This document shows positions 29,837-37,535 of a stretch of DNA of 49,640 nt, in pieces. The position numbers and the translations under genes were made by a program. This stretch comes from a virus. How positions within the stretch are numbered: position 1 is the first letter of the stretch; each line of letters starts with the position of its first letter. A model generated the notes under the pieces. That model made no database searches. It was not told the origin of the DNA and saw nothing but the letters and a program-made list of their open reading frames with translations. The stretch covers positions 1 through 49,640 of IMG/VR virus record IMGVR_UViG_3300042507_006513; one strand, given 5' to 3'.

Positions 29837-30340
29837 ATGAGTTTATCATTTTGTAATTTTGAGGATACCGGTAAAATATTTCGTGATAAAAAAATTTATA
29901 AATGCTCGTATTGTGGATCTCAATTAGCTTTAGAAGATCCTACAATTAATATCATATGTTTTAAAAAACATAATGAAGTAATGACACAAATTGAAAACGA
30001 AATATTACCTAAACAACATAAAGTTTTAAATCTTCATGCTGAATCAGAAGCACAATTTAAAGCATTGGTCTCTCAACAAGTAGATCTCGAAAGACAACCA
30101 ATCCCAGATATGCAGAACATGCCCACACCAACAGAACCATCTGATATTATGTGCAGCAAAGAACAGATAGATGAAAGATTAGATATTTGTCATAAGTGCG
30201 AACATTTTAAAGATAGTTCTTGCTTATTGTGTGGGTGTGTAGTTGTTAGAGATAAAAACTTTAATAATAAACTAGCACATAAGAGACACGCCTGTCCAAT
30301 CAATAAGTGGGGTCCTATTATAGATAGTCCTAGTAACTAA
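29837..30340 (+). CDS. Zinc-ribbon protein at the end of the late operon
   Basis: 167 residues with an AGGA ribosome site 8 nt before ATG. There are two metal-site candidates: YKCSYCGSQL at residues about 20-30, and a C-terminal array CHKCEHF-x-CLLCGC...CPINKW (residues about 114-159). The second matches a small zinc-knuckle pattern common in phage structural regions (C-x2-C, C-x2-C-x-C, CP-x2-KW). The middle is a Glu/Gln-rich helix. It follows the cysteine-rich giant directly, so it may help assemble it or be a virion part (inference). Its end overlaps the convergent gene by 11 nt. Confidence 0.6.
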   Translation: MSLSFCNFEDTGKIFRDKKIYKCSYCGSQLALEDPTINIICFKKHNEVMTQIENEILPKQHKVLNLHAESEAQFKALVSQQVDLERQPIPDMQNMPTPTEPSDIMCSKEQIDERLDICHKCEHFKDSSCLLCGCVVVRDKNFNNKLAHKRHACPINKWGPIIDSPSN

Positions 30341-31349
30341 ATCTTGTTACTTCTTGTACGCTATTACCTATTATGGCAACTACATTAAAAGTTTCTATAT
30401 GGTCTCCGTTTTTCACCCTAACTAAAACAGGTACTTGTCTATTTCCTGTCCAAGATCTGAAAAAATGAATTCCCACCATAAAAGAACCCCTAGGATAGGA
30501 TTTATGTGGCCAAAATATATTTTCTACTGGTTGATTTACTAAAGCAGTATTATTGGCATTCATATCCACGTCCAGCATACCACCACCGGTACCAATTCGT
30601 CGTGTCCAATTAATTATATCTAAATGACCATTAGTATTTACTATCACATGTAAATCTATATCATCTATAGTGTCCCAGGCTATAGATATTTGAATGTCTC
30701 CTGTTTGAGCACCAGCCTCCGTTAGTCTTTGGGAGATTCCAGTTCCTGCTCTGTTTATAGGTCCAGAGCGACCACGAAACATATTAGCAGTTTTATTTTG
30801 TGCCAATAGTCCAGCAGAGGTTGTTTTGATTAGATCCTCTAAAACATTGGTTTGTGTTTCTTGCGCCGGCGCGTCTGTTTCTTTATCGATACTTGCCGTC
30901 AAAGAACTATTGACAATAGCAGTTAGACTTTCTATGGGAATACTTTCAGATAATAATTTTCGATTATCTATATTCTCTGGATTATCAAGACTGATGGTTT
31001 CTAAATCAACAGCGGTGTTGTTTATAGCCTCTACTATAATAGAAGACGATTCTATAGGATCGTGGTTTTCTGGTACAGATTCAGCAGAAAAGCTTGATAT
31101 ATCTACTATAGTAGCTTCTAAATTTGGCTCGATAAGATCTTCGCTGGAACTAAAAGATAAACTAACAAGAATGGGCTTATCTGTAACAGGAATTTCATAT
31201 ATTAAAGACAAAAACAATAAGAAAAAAGTATGAAAAACCAAACTGGTTATAAAAGAATGTAATTCTATTTTTTCTTCTTTTGTAAATTGTCGATTTTCTG
31301 TTACTTTTTCTTTTTGTTGTTTTCTGTTTCTTGTTGCTGAGGAGCCCAT
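30330..31349 (-). CDS. Membrane-anchored protein with planctomycete-type C-terminal domain
   Basis: 339 residues from ATG 31349, preferred over an in-frame TTG at 31376 because AAAGG lies 9 nt upstream. A Lys/Arg-rich N-terminus is followed by one membrane segment (SLVFHTFFLLFLSLIY, residues about 35-50), an acidic Ser/Ile-rich linker and a C-terminal domain of about 125 residues. That domain contains SIAWDTIDDIDLHVI, GTGGGMLDVDMNAN and PVENIFWPHKSYPRGSFMVG. From memory this DLHV / GG-x-LDxDxN / PVENIxWP signature is frequent in Planctomycetota proteins and related to the YfaP/DUF2135 group; the N-terminal layout is also planctomycete-like. Probably host-derived and placed at the cell surface or envelope; its role in infection is unknown. 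It overlaps the upstream zinc-ribbon gene by 49 nt and the convergent late gene by 11 nt. Confidence 0.6.
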   Translation of the reverse strand: MGSSATRNRKQQKEKVTENRQFTKEEKIELHSFITSLVFHTFFLLFLSLIYEIPVTDKPILVSLSFSSSEDLIEPNLEATIVDISSFSAESVPENHDPIESSSIIVEAINNTAVDLETISLDNPENIDNRKLLSESIPIESLTAIVNSSLTASIDKETDAPAQETQTNVLEDLIKTTSAGLLAQNKTANMFRGRSGPINRAGTGISQRLTEAGAQTGDIQISIAWDTIDDIDLHVIVNTNGHLDIINWTRRIGTGGGMLDVDMNANNTALVNQPVENIFWPHKSYPRGSFMVGIHFFRSWTGNRQVPVLVRVKNGDHIETFNVVAIIGNSVQEVTRFSY

Positions 31350-31651
31350 TTGTGCCAACCTTTGTTTGGTAACCAATTGCCTTCATCGTCCTTTCTTTTT
31401 GGAAACAAAGTTCCACCTTTTTTGTGTTGTCCAAATGCGAGTAGTGCTCCGCAATCAACACATCTTAATTCATAATAGTCGTTGCCTTCTACATTCCTAA
31501 CCACAAACCGAAGATTATTACTACCACATAGTCCACATTTTTCTTCAGCAAAAATTTCTTGGATGATAGCTAATTCTTTAAAAATTTCTTTTTGACCGGC
31601 GCCTTCAAGTTCGAATTCTAATTTATCGCCTACTTTATATTTTACTTTCAT
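31301..31651 (-). CDS. Small zinc-ribbon protein
   Basis: 116 residues; ATG 31651 has GGAAA 7 nt upstream, and the previous stop lies 2 nt before the start. The N-terminus is helical and charged. A four-cysteine ribbon follows: CGLCGS at about 39-44 and CVDCGALLAFGQ at about 64-75. Next comes a basic stretch KGGTLFPKRKD and a Trp-containing tail with a Lys-rich end. From memory such proteins sit beside phage recombination or SSB-like genes. A nucleic-acid-binding accessory of recombination or replication is the likeliest role (inference). The putative promoter at 31762-31790 would transcribe this gene. Confidence 0.55.
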   Translation of the reverse strand: MKVKYKVGDKLEFELEGAGQKEIFKELAIIQEIFAEEKCGLCGSNNLRFVVRNVEGNDYYELRCVDCGALLAFGQHKKGGTLFPKRKDDEGNWLPNKGWHKWAPQQQETENNKKKK

Positions 31652-31653
31652 GG

Positions 31654-32373
31654 CTATTTCCAGGTGTCCTGGTATCCTATTAGTTGCTCTGGTATATTGG
31701 ACATATTTTGCTGATAGTGGTTCAGTTTTTGAACGGACGAAACAGCGTGTTCATGCTTAATATTATATATCGAATCATAGGTAATGTCAAGCTCATCAAA
31801 AAGTTTGGTTACATTAATATTTAATCTTTTAGCAATAACATCTATAAAATTAATTTGATTAGAGCTAATTTTTGTAACCGTTAATCCGTCAACATTGTCT
31901 TCTACAGATTCTGCCAGTTCTTCAGCCGCAACAACTTTCTTAAGTCTTAATGCTCTTCTCAAAGCTCTTCCTTCTGCTCTGGTTTCTGCAACGGCGACGG
32001 GATGATTACGGAAAATCTTATCACAATTGCCCCAATACACATCCGCTGAGCCGTCTACAGTCAATAGATTTAAACCTTCTGGGTCGGCTATACCAGGATT
32101 TAAACGAAATGTTAGAGAATGACAAACCGTTGCTCTTTTTTCGTTCTCTGGAGACGGAGATTGAACGATTTGAGAGGTTGATGATATTATTCTAGCCTCC
32201 ATAGCCAGCTCAAATACTCGTCTTAAACCATCGGTTGTAGGATTTCCCATTATTTTTTCATCATCGGATAAAAGACCTAGTACATAATCTGTCCACTCCA
32301 AATCAGTAATCTTTGGATTAGAAGTAGTTTTCATATCTTGTGTTTCTATTTCCGACTTATCCTTTTTAGCCAT
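31654..32373 (-). CDS. Probable single-strand annealing recombination protein
   Basis: 239 residues with a strong AGAGGA ribosome site before ATG 32373. Residues about 80-120 form a beta-rich segment (RATVCHSLTFRL ... VDGSADVYWGNC). It is followed by the helix AVAETRAEGRALRRALRL (residues 127-144) and AAEELAES. This VAETRAEGRALR-KALRL type of helix occurs in phage Rad52/ERF-like annealing proteins (family knowledge; I cannot run a profile search). The C-terminal 75 residues form a small helical domain ending IPEQLIGYQDTWK. It lies between a nuclease and a zinc-ribbon gene, with SSB further upstream, which fits a recombination module. A perfect sigma70-type promoter is embedded in its 3' third. 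Confidence 0.55.
   Translation of the reverse strand: MAKKDKSEIETQDMKTTSNPKITDLEWTDYVLGLLSDDEKIMGNPTTDGLRRVFELAMEARIISSTSQIVQSPSPENEKRATVCHSLTFRLNPGIADPEGLNLLTVDGSADVYWGNCDKIFRNHPVAVAETRAEGRALRRALRLKKVVAAEELAESVEDNVDGLTVTKISSNQINFIDVIAKRLNINVTKLFDELDITYDSIYNIKHEHAVSSVQKLNHYQQNMSNIPEQLIGYQDTWK
31762..31790 (-). promoter_or_regulatory. Consensus sigma70-type promoter inside the recombinase gene
   Basis: On the - strand, TTGACA (31785-31790), a 17-nt spacer and TATAAT (31762-31767) match the sigma70 consensus at all 12 positions. Transcription would start near 31755, about 100 nt upstream of the zinc-ribbon gene, and would cover it and the planctomycete-like gene. The site lies in coding sequence, so amino-acid constraint could have produced it by chance. 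Confidence 0.55.
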
Positions 32374-32374
32374 T

Positions 32375-33157
32375 TTAATCCTCTATTTCTAGAATGTTCG
32401 AATTAGCGAAAGCCTGTTTATTATCTAATAGTAGTTTTAAAGACATATATACTTGATGTGCTCTAGCATTTGAAAAATCATGTATCTGTTTTATTCTTAT
32501 TAATTTTAGTCCTTTTCCAATGATCAAACCAGATTTTTTTCTATCATACTTTTGATTTTTTGCTAACGATTCTTCTCCCCAAACTGGAAGAAAATGAGAA
32601 GGTCCATCGATCTCTATCGCAATATTCATAGTAGGCAGAAACAGGTCAAGTTGCAACTTGGTGTTTGATAAAATCTGTTCTTTGTGAAATTCAACTTTAT
32701 AGTTATCATTAATTAGACATTTTAATAAATAGTGTTCTAGTTTAGATCCTGTTTTGCTTGTTGTTCGAACCGCTTGATTAGCAGCAATTAGTCTTTCTTG
32801 TTTTTCATCTTCGCTAAGGCTATTCCATAAGTGTTTTGCTTTTTCTTTTCTCGTTTTTTTGGTTCCATCATCCATATTCTCCCACTGTTGAATAATGCTT
32901 TGTCCAATTTTTGTTTTTGTGGATTCAGATCTTTTTGTTCCTTTGGTTGGATGTTTGTGTTTTCCTGTTTTTAATGCGTTTTTTTGTGCTAGGCTTTTAT
33001 CTCTAATTTGTATTTTAAATTTAATAGCGTCTCTTCTAATTTTATTAGGATATGTATGATATAGCTCAGCAATTTCTTGAAAGCTTTTATTTTCTTGCAA
33101 ATAAAGCTTTTGTAATAATTTTTTTTTGCCACTTTCGTCATATTCGTTGTATAACAT
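32375..33157 (-). CDS. NUMOD3/Vsr-like PD-(D/E)XK endonuclease
   Basis: 260 residues; AAGAGG lies 7 nt before ATG 33157, inside the upstream gene (20-nt overlap). An N-terminal helix-turn-helix-like part (FQEIAELYHTYPNKIRRDAI) is followed by a NUMOD3-like basic motif (KGTKRSESTKTKIGQSI, residues about 73-89). The C-terminal nuclease core has an early Glu (GSKLEHYLLKCL), LQLDLFLPTMNIAIEIDGPS (Asp and Glu of the fold) and a Lys-rich YDRKKSGLIIGKGLKLIRIK. This DNA-binding-plus-Vsr-like layout is typical of free-standing homing endonucleases and of phage DNA-repair nucleases. Its place between the glycan cluster and the recombinase would suit either. Catalytic residues appear intact. Confidence 0.6.
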   Translation of the reverse strand: MLYNEYDESGKKKLLQKLYLQENKSFQEIAELYHTYPNKIRRDAIKFKIQIRDKSLAQKNALKTGKHKHPTKGTKRSESTKTKIGQSIIQQWENMDDGTKKTRKEKAKHLWNSLSEDEKQERLIAANQAVRTTSKTGSKLEHYLLKCLINDNYKVEFHKEQILSNTKLQLDLFLPTMNIAIEIDGPSHFLPVWGEESLAKNQKYDRKKSGLIIGKGLKLIRIKQIHDFSNARAHQVYMSLKLLLDNKQAFANSNILEIED

Positions 33158-33605
33158 TATTAACCTCTTTATAATTAAATTTATCTATTTTGGCTAGAGG
33201 TGGTTTCCAGCAAATATCGAGCAACTTAGCAATATCATCATTTCCTGCTAATGTTTCAAATTTATTATTTAAGTATATATTATGCCACATCATATACGGA
33301 ACATTTGAACGCTCCGCCCACTCAGGTGTTTGCATATATAAAATCTGTTTATCTGGACCAGGAAAAGTTTGAGTCAAAAACGCGCTTTGTGTATCAAACA
33401 AGAATAAAATACCTCTAAAGTATTTTGCATGATTGGCTGATAATATATAATATTTTTTATTTGAATCCAGAAGCTGGAAATAATTATTAAATATTACAAT
33501 ATGATCATATGGTCTCAATTCACATAGTTTATTAATATTCTCAACAATATATCTGTGTTCCTCAATTTGTTGATTAATATTTGGTAGATAAAATCCTATA
33601 TTCAT
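33138..33605 (-). CDS. Hypothetical protein of the glycan cluster
   Basis: 155 residues with an AGGAC ribosome site before ATG 33605. I do not recognise a family with certainty. The N-terminal 60 residues (NIGFYLPNINQQIEEHR ... YDHIVIFNNY) look like a Rossmann-type beta-alpha-beta start seen in glycosyltransferase-like proteins. The middle has FRGILFLFDTQSA and PEWAERSNVPYMMWHNIYL. The short length would allow only one GT-B half. It is the last gene of the glycan cluster and overlaps the nuclease gene by 20 nt. Confidence 0.4.
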   Translation of the reverse strand: MNIGFYLPNINQQIEEHRYIVENINKLCELRPYDHIVIFNNYFQLLDSNKKYYILSANHAKYFRGILFLFDTQSAFLTQTFPGPDKQILYMQTPEWAERSNVPYMMWHNIYLNNKFETLAGNDDIAKLLDICWKPPLAKIDKFNYKEVNNVIQRI

Positions 33606-33606
33606 A

Positions 33607-34383
33607 TTATAGTCCTAGGTATGGTATAAGTTGTTCTTTCATAAAATTAGAAACACGATATTTTTCATGTGTTTTTGTAAACTGATTGGATATCTGATTA
33701 TGCTTGATTTGTTCAATAAAATCATGGTTTCCGTCTAACCATAAAGTATTAGTAGCGGCTGTTTCTAATTCAAATTCACGATCAATATCAACAAAATAAG
33801 AATAAGTATTGAGCACATAATTTAAATCCTGTTCGTTATATATACCTATATTTTGCGGATGTTTAAATTCTGGATTATTAAATAATACTATTGGATATTC
33901 ACATTCATTTGGATATATGTAGGACTCTAGTATGGTTTTATTTTTTGTATTATCATTAGATAAAGAGACTGCAACTTTATTATTTTTTATAATATCTGGG
34001 ATCATATAGTATATGGTATCATCATATAAATAATCAAATGTCAGAGCCTTGCTGTTGAATTGTGTTGTATTGTTTTTGACAACGAAAGAGCAGTTTGTTT
34101 GTGAAAGATAAGAAACAAGATTGGGATTTTCTATGATAAGATCTATATATAATATAATTTTATGTTTATTATGATAATTTTCCACATAGTTATGAATTTC
34201 TTGAGTATACTCTATAAAAGGATACAACAAAATATCTGGTTTAAAAACATAAGTAGTATCAAATATATTATTATGTAGATTGCTAATCTGTACAGAAATA
34301 GATTCGCTCTGTAGTAGAGATAAGTGCCTTATTAAAGACCTGTACTGTCTATTGCCGTTGGAATGTACTAATATTTTTTGCAT
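33607..34383 (-). CDS. Glycosyltransferase-like half-domain protein
   Basis: 258 residues. The N-terminus KILVHSNGNRQYRSLIRHLSLL is a Rossmann-type opening. It is followed by FKPDILLYPFIEY, resembling the phrase 'KPDIV...' in GT-B N-terminal domains, and by strands such as KIILYIDLII and CSFVVKNN. The C-terminal part (GIYNEQDLNYVLNTYSYFVDIDREFELETAATNTLWLDG) resembles the end of GT-B proteins, but no nucleotide-sugar motif (E-x7-E) is clear. It is probably a degenerate or divergent transferase. A start 8 nt after the upstream stop, with AAGAG before it, keeps it in the operon. Confidence 0.4.
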   Translation of the reverse strand: MQKILVHSNGNRQYRSLIRHLSLLQSESISVQISNLHNNIFDTTYVFKPDILLYPFIEYTQEIHNYVENYHNKHKIILYIDLIIENPNLVSYLSQTNCSFVVKNNTTQFNSKALTFDYLYDDTIYYMIPDIIKNNKVAVSLSNDNTKNKTILESYIYPNECEYPIVLFNNPEFKHPQNIGIYNEQDLNYVLNTYSYFVDIDREFELETAATNTLWLDGNHDFIEQIKHNQISNQFTKTHEKYRVSNFMKEQLIPYLGL

Positions 34384-34391
34384 ATAAACTC

Positions 34392-35096
34392 TTATCTAAT
34401 TTTATGTTTATCTTTTAATCCAGTAATTTTAATAATATTACTTGTTTTATTATTATATATAGCTTTAATATTTAATAGTTGTTTTTCAATTGTGGTATTG
34501 ATAATCTCAAATAAAAACATATTATCATAATACAAAAGATCCATCTGTGAATACATTTTTTTAAGATCATCTATAGTAAAATAAACAGCTTCCGCCCAAT
34601 ATTTATCTCCTAAATCATAAAACAAATGTTGAACATAATTGTCTTCATCTATAAAACAACCAATATTATATCTGGGTGTTTTGATTTTTTTATCAATCAA
34701 TATCCATGATTCTTTTGTCGAATAGGTTGGCAGTTTTTTTATAATACTGTTACTATTAAAGAATAAAACACCGTTTATGTTGTGATTGTTTTGTAGAATT
34801 TTTGTTAATGCCAGTTTAAAAGCATAGCCTTGATTTTTTTCTATATACTCTATATTGCTTATAGTATTATCTTCTGTTATTAGATTATATTCTTTAATTT
34901 TTTTAATAAGCTTATCTTCTTCAAAGCCCAATAGAACAAAGATATTTTTACTATGTATTGCTCCTTTTATATATTTAACACAATAATATATAAGCTCCTT
35001 GGTTTTGTTGCTCGATTTCAATAGGCCAATAGATCCATAAGATTTCATGCCTTTTGTTATTTCGTGTGCAAAAATACAACAAGCTATTTTTGTCAT
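34392..35096 (-). CDS. Sugar-nucleotidyltransferase-like protein
   Basis: 234 residues; ATG overlaps the upstream TGA (ATGA). The order of elements fits a GT-A / NTP-transferase fold: SYGSIGLLKSSNKTKELIYY at residues about 18-38 (position of the GxGTR/LP loop and 'ELI' helix), NIFVLLGFEEDKLIKKIKEY, IEYIEKNQGYAFKLALTKIL (the 'N-x-G-x-A-x-L' step) and GVLFFNSNSII where such enzymes usually carry a catalytic GD-x-x-F. The Gly-rich NTP loop is poorly kept and the expected Asp is replaced by Asn. It may be inactive or may bind sugar nucleotides without catalysis (inference). Confidence 0.45.
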   Translation of the reverse strand: MTKIACCIFAHEITKGMKSYGSIGLLKSSNKTKELIYYCVKYIKGAIHSKNIFVLLGFEEDKLIKKIKEYNLITEDNTISNIEYIEKNQGYAFKLALTKILQNNHNINGVLFFNSNSIIKKLPTYSTKESWILIDKKIKTPRYNIGCFIDEDNYVQHLFYDLGDKYWAEAVYFTIDDLKKMYSQMDLLYYDNMFLFEIINTTIEKQLLNIKAIYNNKTSNIIKITGLKDKHKIR

Positions 35097-35506
35097 AGTG
35101 TTTTTGTTACAGTAATTACTGTATATATGTGTTCAATGTAATTTTTTTGTACTACTATATTTGGAAAAGATGAAAAAGCTTCTACGATCAGAGATTCTGT
35201 CCATAAAGAATTTATATCTTTAATAATATCCGATATTTTTTTTGCATCTATCTCATTTTTCAGAATACGACTGGATAGCATTGTAGCATTAATACATTTA
35301 AATGTAGCCGTACCATCAAAGGCTAGTTTTGACAAAATAGCCTTAAACACATCTAGTCTTTGCGCAAATTCTATCTTATCAAGACATTCACAAATAATAT
35401 TATTAACAAATCCATTAATGACATTATTTAGGTCTTGAATTTTTATATTTTGGTAGCCTTCTATAGATCCGCTATCGTCTATGATTAAATTAATATTCCT
35501 ATTCAT
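35093..35506 (-). CDS. Truncated methyltransferase-like protein
   Basis: 137 residues, with ATGA overlaps at both ends. The segment NIICECLDKIEFAQRLDVFKAILSKLAFDGTATFKCI (residues about 36-72) resembles the second half of class I SAM methyltransferases, which read '...LDH...R..FL..i...LkpGG...i'. The Gly-rich SAM-binding motif I that should precede it is missing. The N-terminus NRNINLIIDDSGSIEG contains only a degenerate strand. Either this is a relic or a partner protein uses the half-fold. Alternatives are open; confidence in the fold is low. Confidence 0.35.
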   Translation of the reverse strand: MNRNINLIIDDSGSIEGYQNIKIQDLNNVINGFVNNIICECLDKIEFAQRLDVFKAILSKLAFDGTATFKCINATMLSSRILKNEIDAKKISDIIKDINSLWTESLIVEAFSSFPNIVVQKNYIEHIYTVITVTKTL

Positions 35507-36405
35507 TTGGTATATACCTCGTGGCTAATATCGTTAATAATTTGTTTTAGAGTTTGTTTAAATGGTTCAAAGGGATATTTTTCTTTTACATATTCAACTT
35601 GTTCTTTAACGTCCGGCTTAGAAGAAGACAATTCTTTAATCGTTGATATAATATTATCATTAAGATCAATATGATTTATAAAAGGCGATATTACCGGATT
35701 ATTTTTTGTTGTAATGGTTCTACATCCGCAACATAAAGCCGACATTAGATTAACTAGATAATTATCTGATATGTCTAAACATATTTTATGTCGGTTAAAA
35801 AGATAGTTAAGTGTTTCTAAATTAATTTTTGTATTTATTAATGTGCAAGACATTCCGTTTTGTTCTAGCGCAAACTTTAATTGTTGTGTTACTGATCCGT
35901 AATCAAATATAGCAATGTCTTTTCTTTGTTCGAAGTCAGATGATGACTGAAAATGTTCTACAGGTATTCCAATTTTTGTTAGAATAGATTTATGATTAGA
36001 CTTAAAAGACTGGAATGAGTTTTCATTAAGATATAATTTAGTATGATTATTTAATTTTTGCTGTATAATATGTTTATCTTCTTTTTTGTAGGCTTTAACT
36101 TGATCTATTATAAATAGAATAGGAATGTGCATACCAGCAGATATAGTATCATTGATATGTTTTTCAATATTATGAGTCATTAAAAAATGGTAATTATATA
36201 ATCCAATATGATTATTTGGTAGATTAATTACATTATCAACATTAGTAGCATAAGTATTATTTTCTAAGATAAAATAATTGTCATCTGTTAAATATAAAAA
36301 ATTATCCAATAAACTATTCTTAGGCTCGTACACAATATTTTTTTGTAATACTTTTGTTGATGTCGTACGAAATACCGTGTTGTCTATCATGAAGCTTAAC
36401 TGCAT
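35503..36405 (-). CDS. Divergent GT-B glycosyltransferase-like protein
   Basis: 300 residues. The best clue is the C-terminal half: RKDIAIFDYGSVTQQLKFAL, HKICLDISDNYLVNLMSALCCGCRTITTKNN and FINHIDL (residues about 165-250). It follows the GT-B pattern in which an 'E-A-x-A-x-G-x-P-V' helix binds the nucleotide sugar; here the Glu is replaced by Ser/Ala (LMSALCCG), so activity is doubtful. The N-terminal half has no clear donor motif. It overlaps the upstream transferase by 10 nt and the next gene by an ATGA. Confidence 0.45.
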   Translation of the reverse strand: MQLSFMIDNTVFRTTSTKVLQKNIVYEPKNSLLDNFLYLTDDNYFILENNTYATNVDNVINLPNNHIGLYNYHFLMTHNIEKHINDTISAGMHIPILFIIDQVKAYKKEDKHIIQQKLNNHTKLYLNENSFQSFKSNHKSILTKIGIPVEHFQSSSDFEQRKDIAIFDYGSVTQQLKFALEQNGMSCTLINTKINLETLNYLFNRHKICLDISDNYLVNLMSALCCGCRTITTKNNPVISPFINHIDLNDNIISTIKELSSSKPDVKEQVEYVKEKYPFEPFKQTLKQIINDISHEVYTK

Positions 36406-37535
36406 AATTGTTGTCCTACGTTCGAATAGGAATATTGATTAATTTGATTTGAACCAAAGTTCTGTTTTTCCTGGTACATTTTTCTATCGTTCTTGTACAT
36501 ATTATAAACCTTTTGCATGGTTTCTATAAGACTACTGATTATTGGAGTTCTCCATGAGTATTTTGCATTGAATAAATCGTAGTCTTCTGGTAGTGGTGGC
36601 TTACCAAGAACCACTGGCGAATTTTCTGATTTAACAATAAATCCACCCTTTTCTCCTCCAACTAAATAATCTAAGCCAGTATTTTGTAATACAATTGGTG
36701 TTTTGCCAAGATACGATGCTATCAAAGTTTCTTGATCAAAATTAGAACCGCTATTAATATTAACAAAACAATCACAACTATTATGTATACCAATGATTGT
36801 ATCTTGATTAAAATTATCTGTAAAAACTATTTCATTTTTAAATACTTTATTGGTATGTAAGCTACTTTTAATCTGTTGTGCAAGTTTTTCTATATTGTTT
36901 TTTATGGTAGATGATTGGTTTGAAGCATCAGAACTTGGAGCTATAATTAAAGACACCCTATCTAATTCCGAAAAAGCTAAATGAAAAGCAGTAATTAATA
37001 AGTGCAAATTAGATCGCTCATCATGATTAGATCTAGAATAAAACTTAAAAGATGAATCTATGGCAGAAGGAAATTTTATCAAGTTAGATTTTTGCAATGG
37101 TGGTATTTTTTCTAAATCCATGGGTTTTGGTATAACTTTTACGGGCTTGGTTATACCACCATTAGTTAGAGCTTTTTTTTCTGGTTCTGTAGACACATAA
37201 ATTTCATCTAGTCTATTAAGTATTAAATTGTTATATACTGACTCGCCTTTACTAAATTCAACGTTAACAATTCCGATATTTTTCTTTGCTTTTTGACTAT
37301 TATGAAAAGAAGAGGTCAGACCGTACTGTAAAAGAACGTCATATTCATCGTATGTTGAGTGTTCGCATTTTAAAATGTCATTATCAATATTGGTTTCCAC
37401 CATATTCGTATAGTATATTGGTCTAGTAGACAAAGCTATATTTGAATTTGTTAACATAGCTTTTATATAGTCTCTAGCTTCACGACCCCAAGAATCTTGT
37501 TGACGATAGGTTCCTATAAATAATACTTTTTTCAT
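36396..37535 (-). CDS. GT-B glycosyltransferase (family 4/1-like)
   Basis: 379 residues. The N-terminus KKVLFIGTYRQQDSWGREAR is a typical GT-B opening with Gly loop. The middle has VKVIPKPMDLEKIPP and FKFYSRSNHDERSNLHLLITAF, where GT4 enzymes keep 'vg.....KN...li.Af'. The donor-binding region is HNSCDCFVNINSGSNFDQETLIASYLGKTPIVLQ (residues about 250-283), with Glu in QETLIA and Gly-Lys-Thr-Pro in place of G-x-P. It is coupled to the 560-aa transferase upstream by an ATGA overlap. The substrate is unknown; virion glycan, host surface or modified DNA are all possible. Confidence 0.6.
   Translation of the reverse strand: MKKVLFIGTYRQQDSWGREARDYIKAMLTNSNIALSTRPIYYTNMVETNIDNDILKCEHSTYDEYDVLLQYGLTSSFHNSQKAKKNIGIVNVEFSKGESVYNNLILNRLDEIYVSTEPEKKALTNGGITKPVKVIPKPMDLEKIPPLQKSNLIKFPSAIDSSFKFYSRSNHDERSNLHLLITAFHLAFSELDRVSLIIAPSSDASNQSSTIKNNIEKLAQQIKSSLHTNKVFKNEIVFTDNFNQDTIIGIHNSCDCFVNINSGSNFDQETLIASYLGKTPIVLQNTGLDYLVGGEKGGFIVKSENSPVVLGKPPLPEDYDLFNAKYSWRTPIISSLIETMQKVYNMYKNDRKMYQEKQNFGSNQINQYSYSNVGQQLCS

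Noticed and set aside
30332-30351. Inverted repeat AGTAAC / GTTACT at the convergent gene ends
   Set aside because: Only 6 bp with an 8-nt loop and no U-tract on either strand; too weak to call a terminator, mentioned only as context.
30826-31233. A 135-aa open frame opposite the planctomycete-like gene
   Set aside because: It mirrors the Ser/Ile-rich linker of the real gene, has no ribosome site and no recognisable family.
31195-31461. An 88-aa frame bridging the zinc-ribbon gene and the membrane-protein gene
   Set aside because: It reads out of frame through two convincing genes and is explained by their 49-nt overlap.
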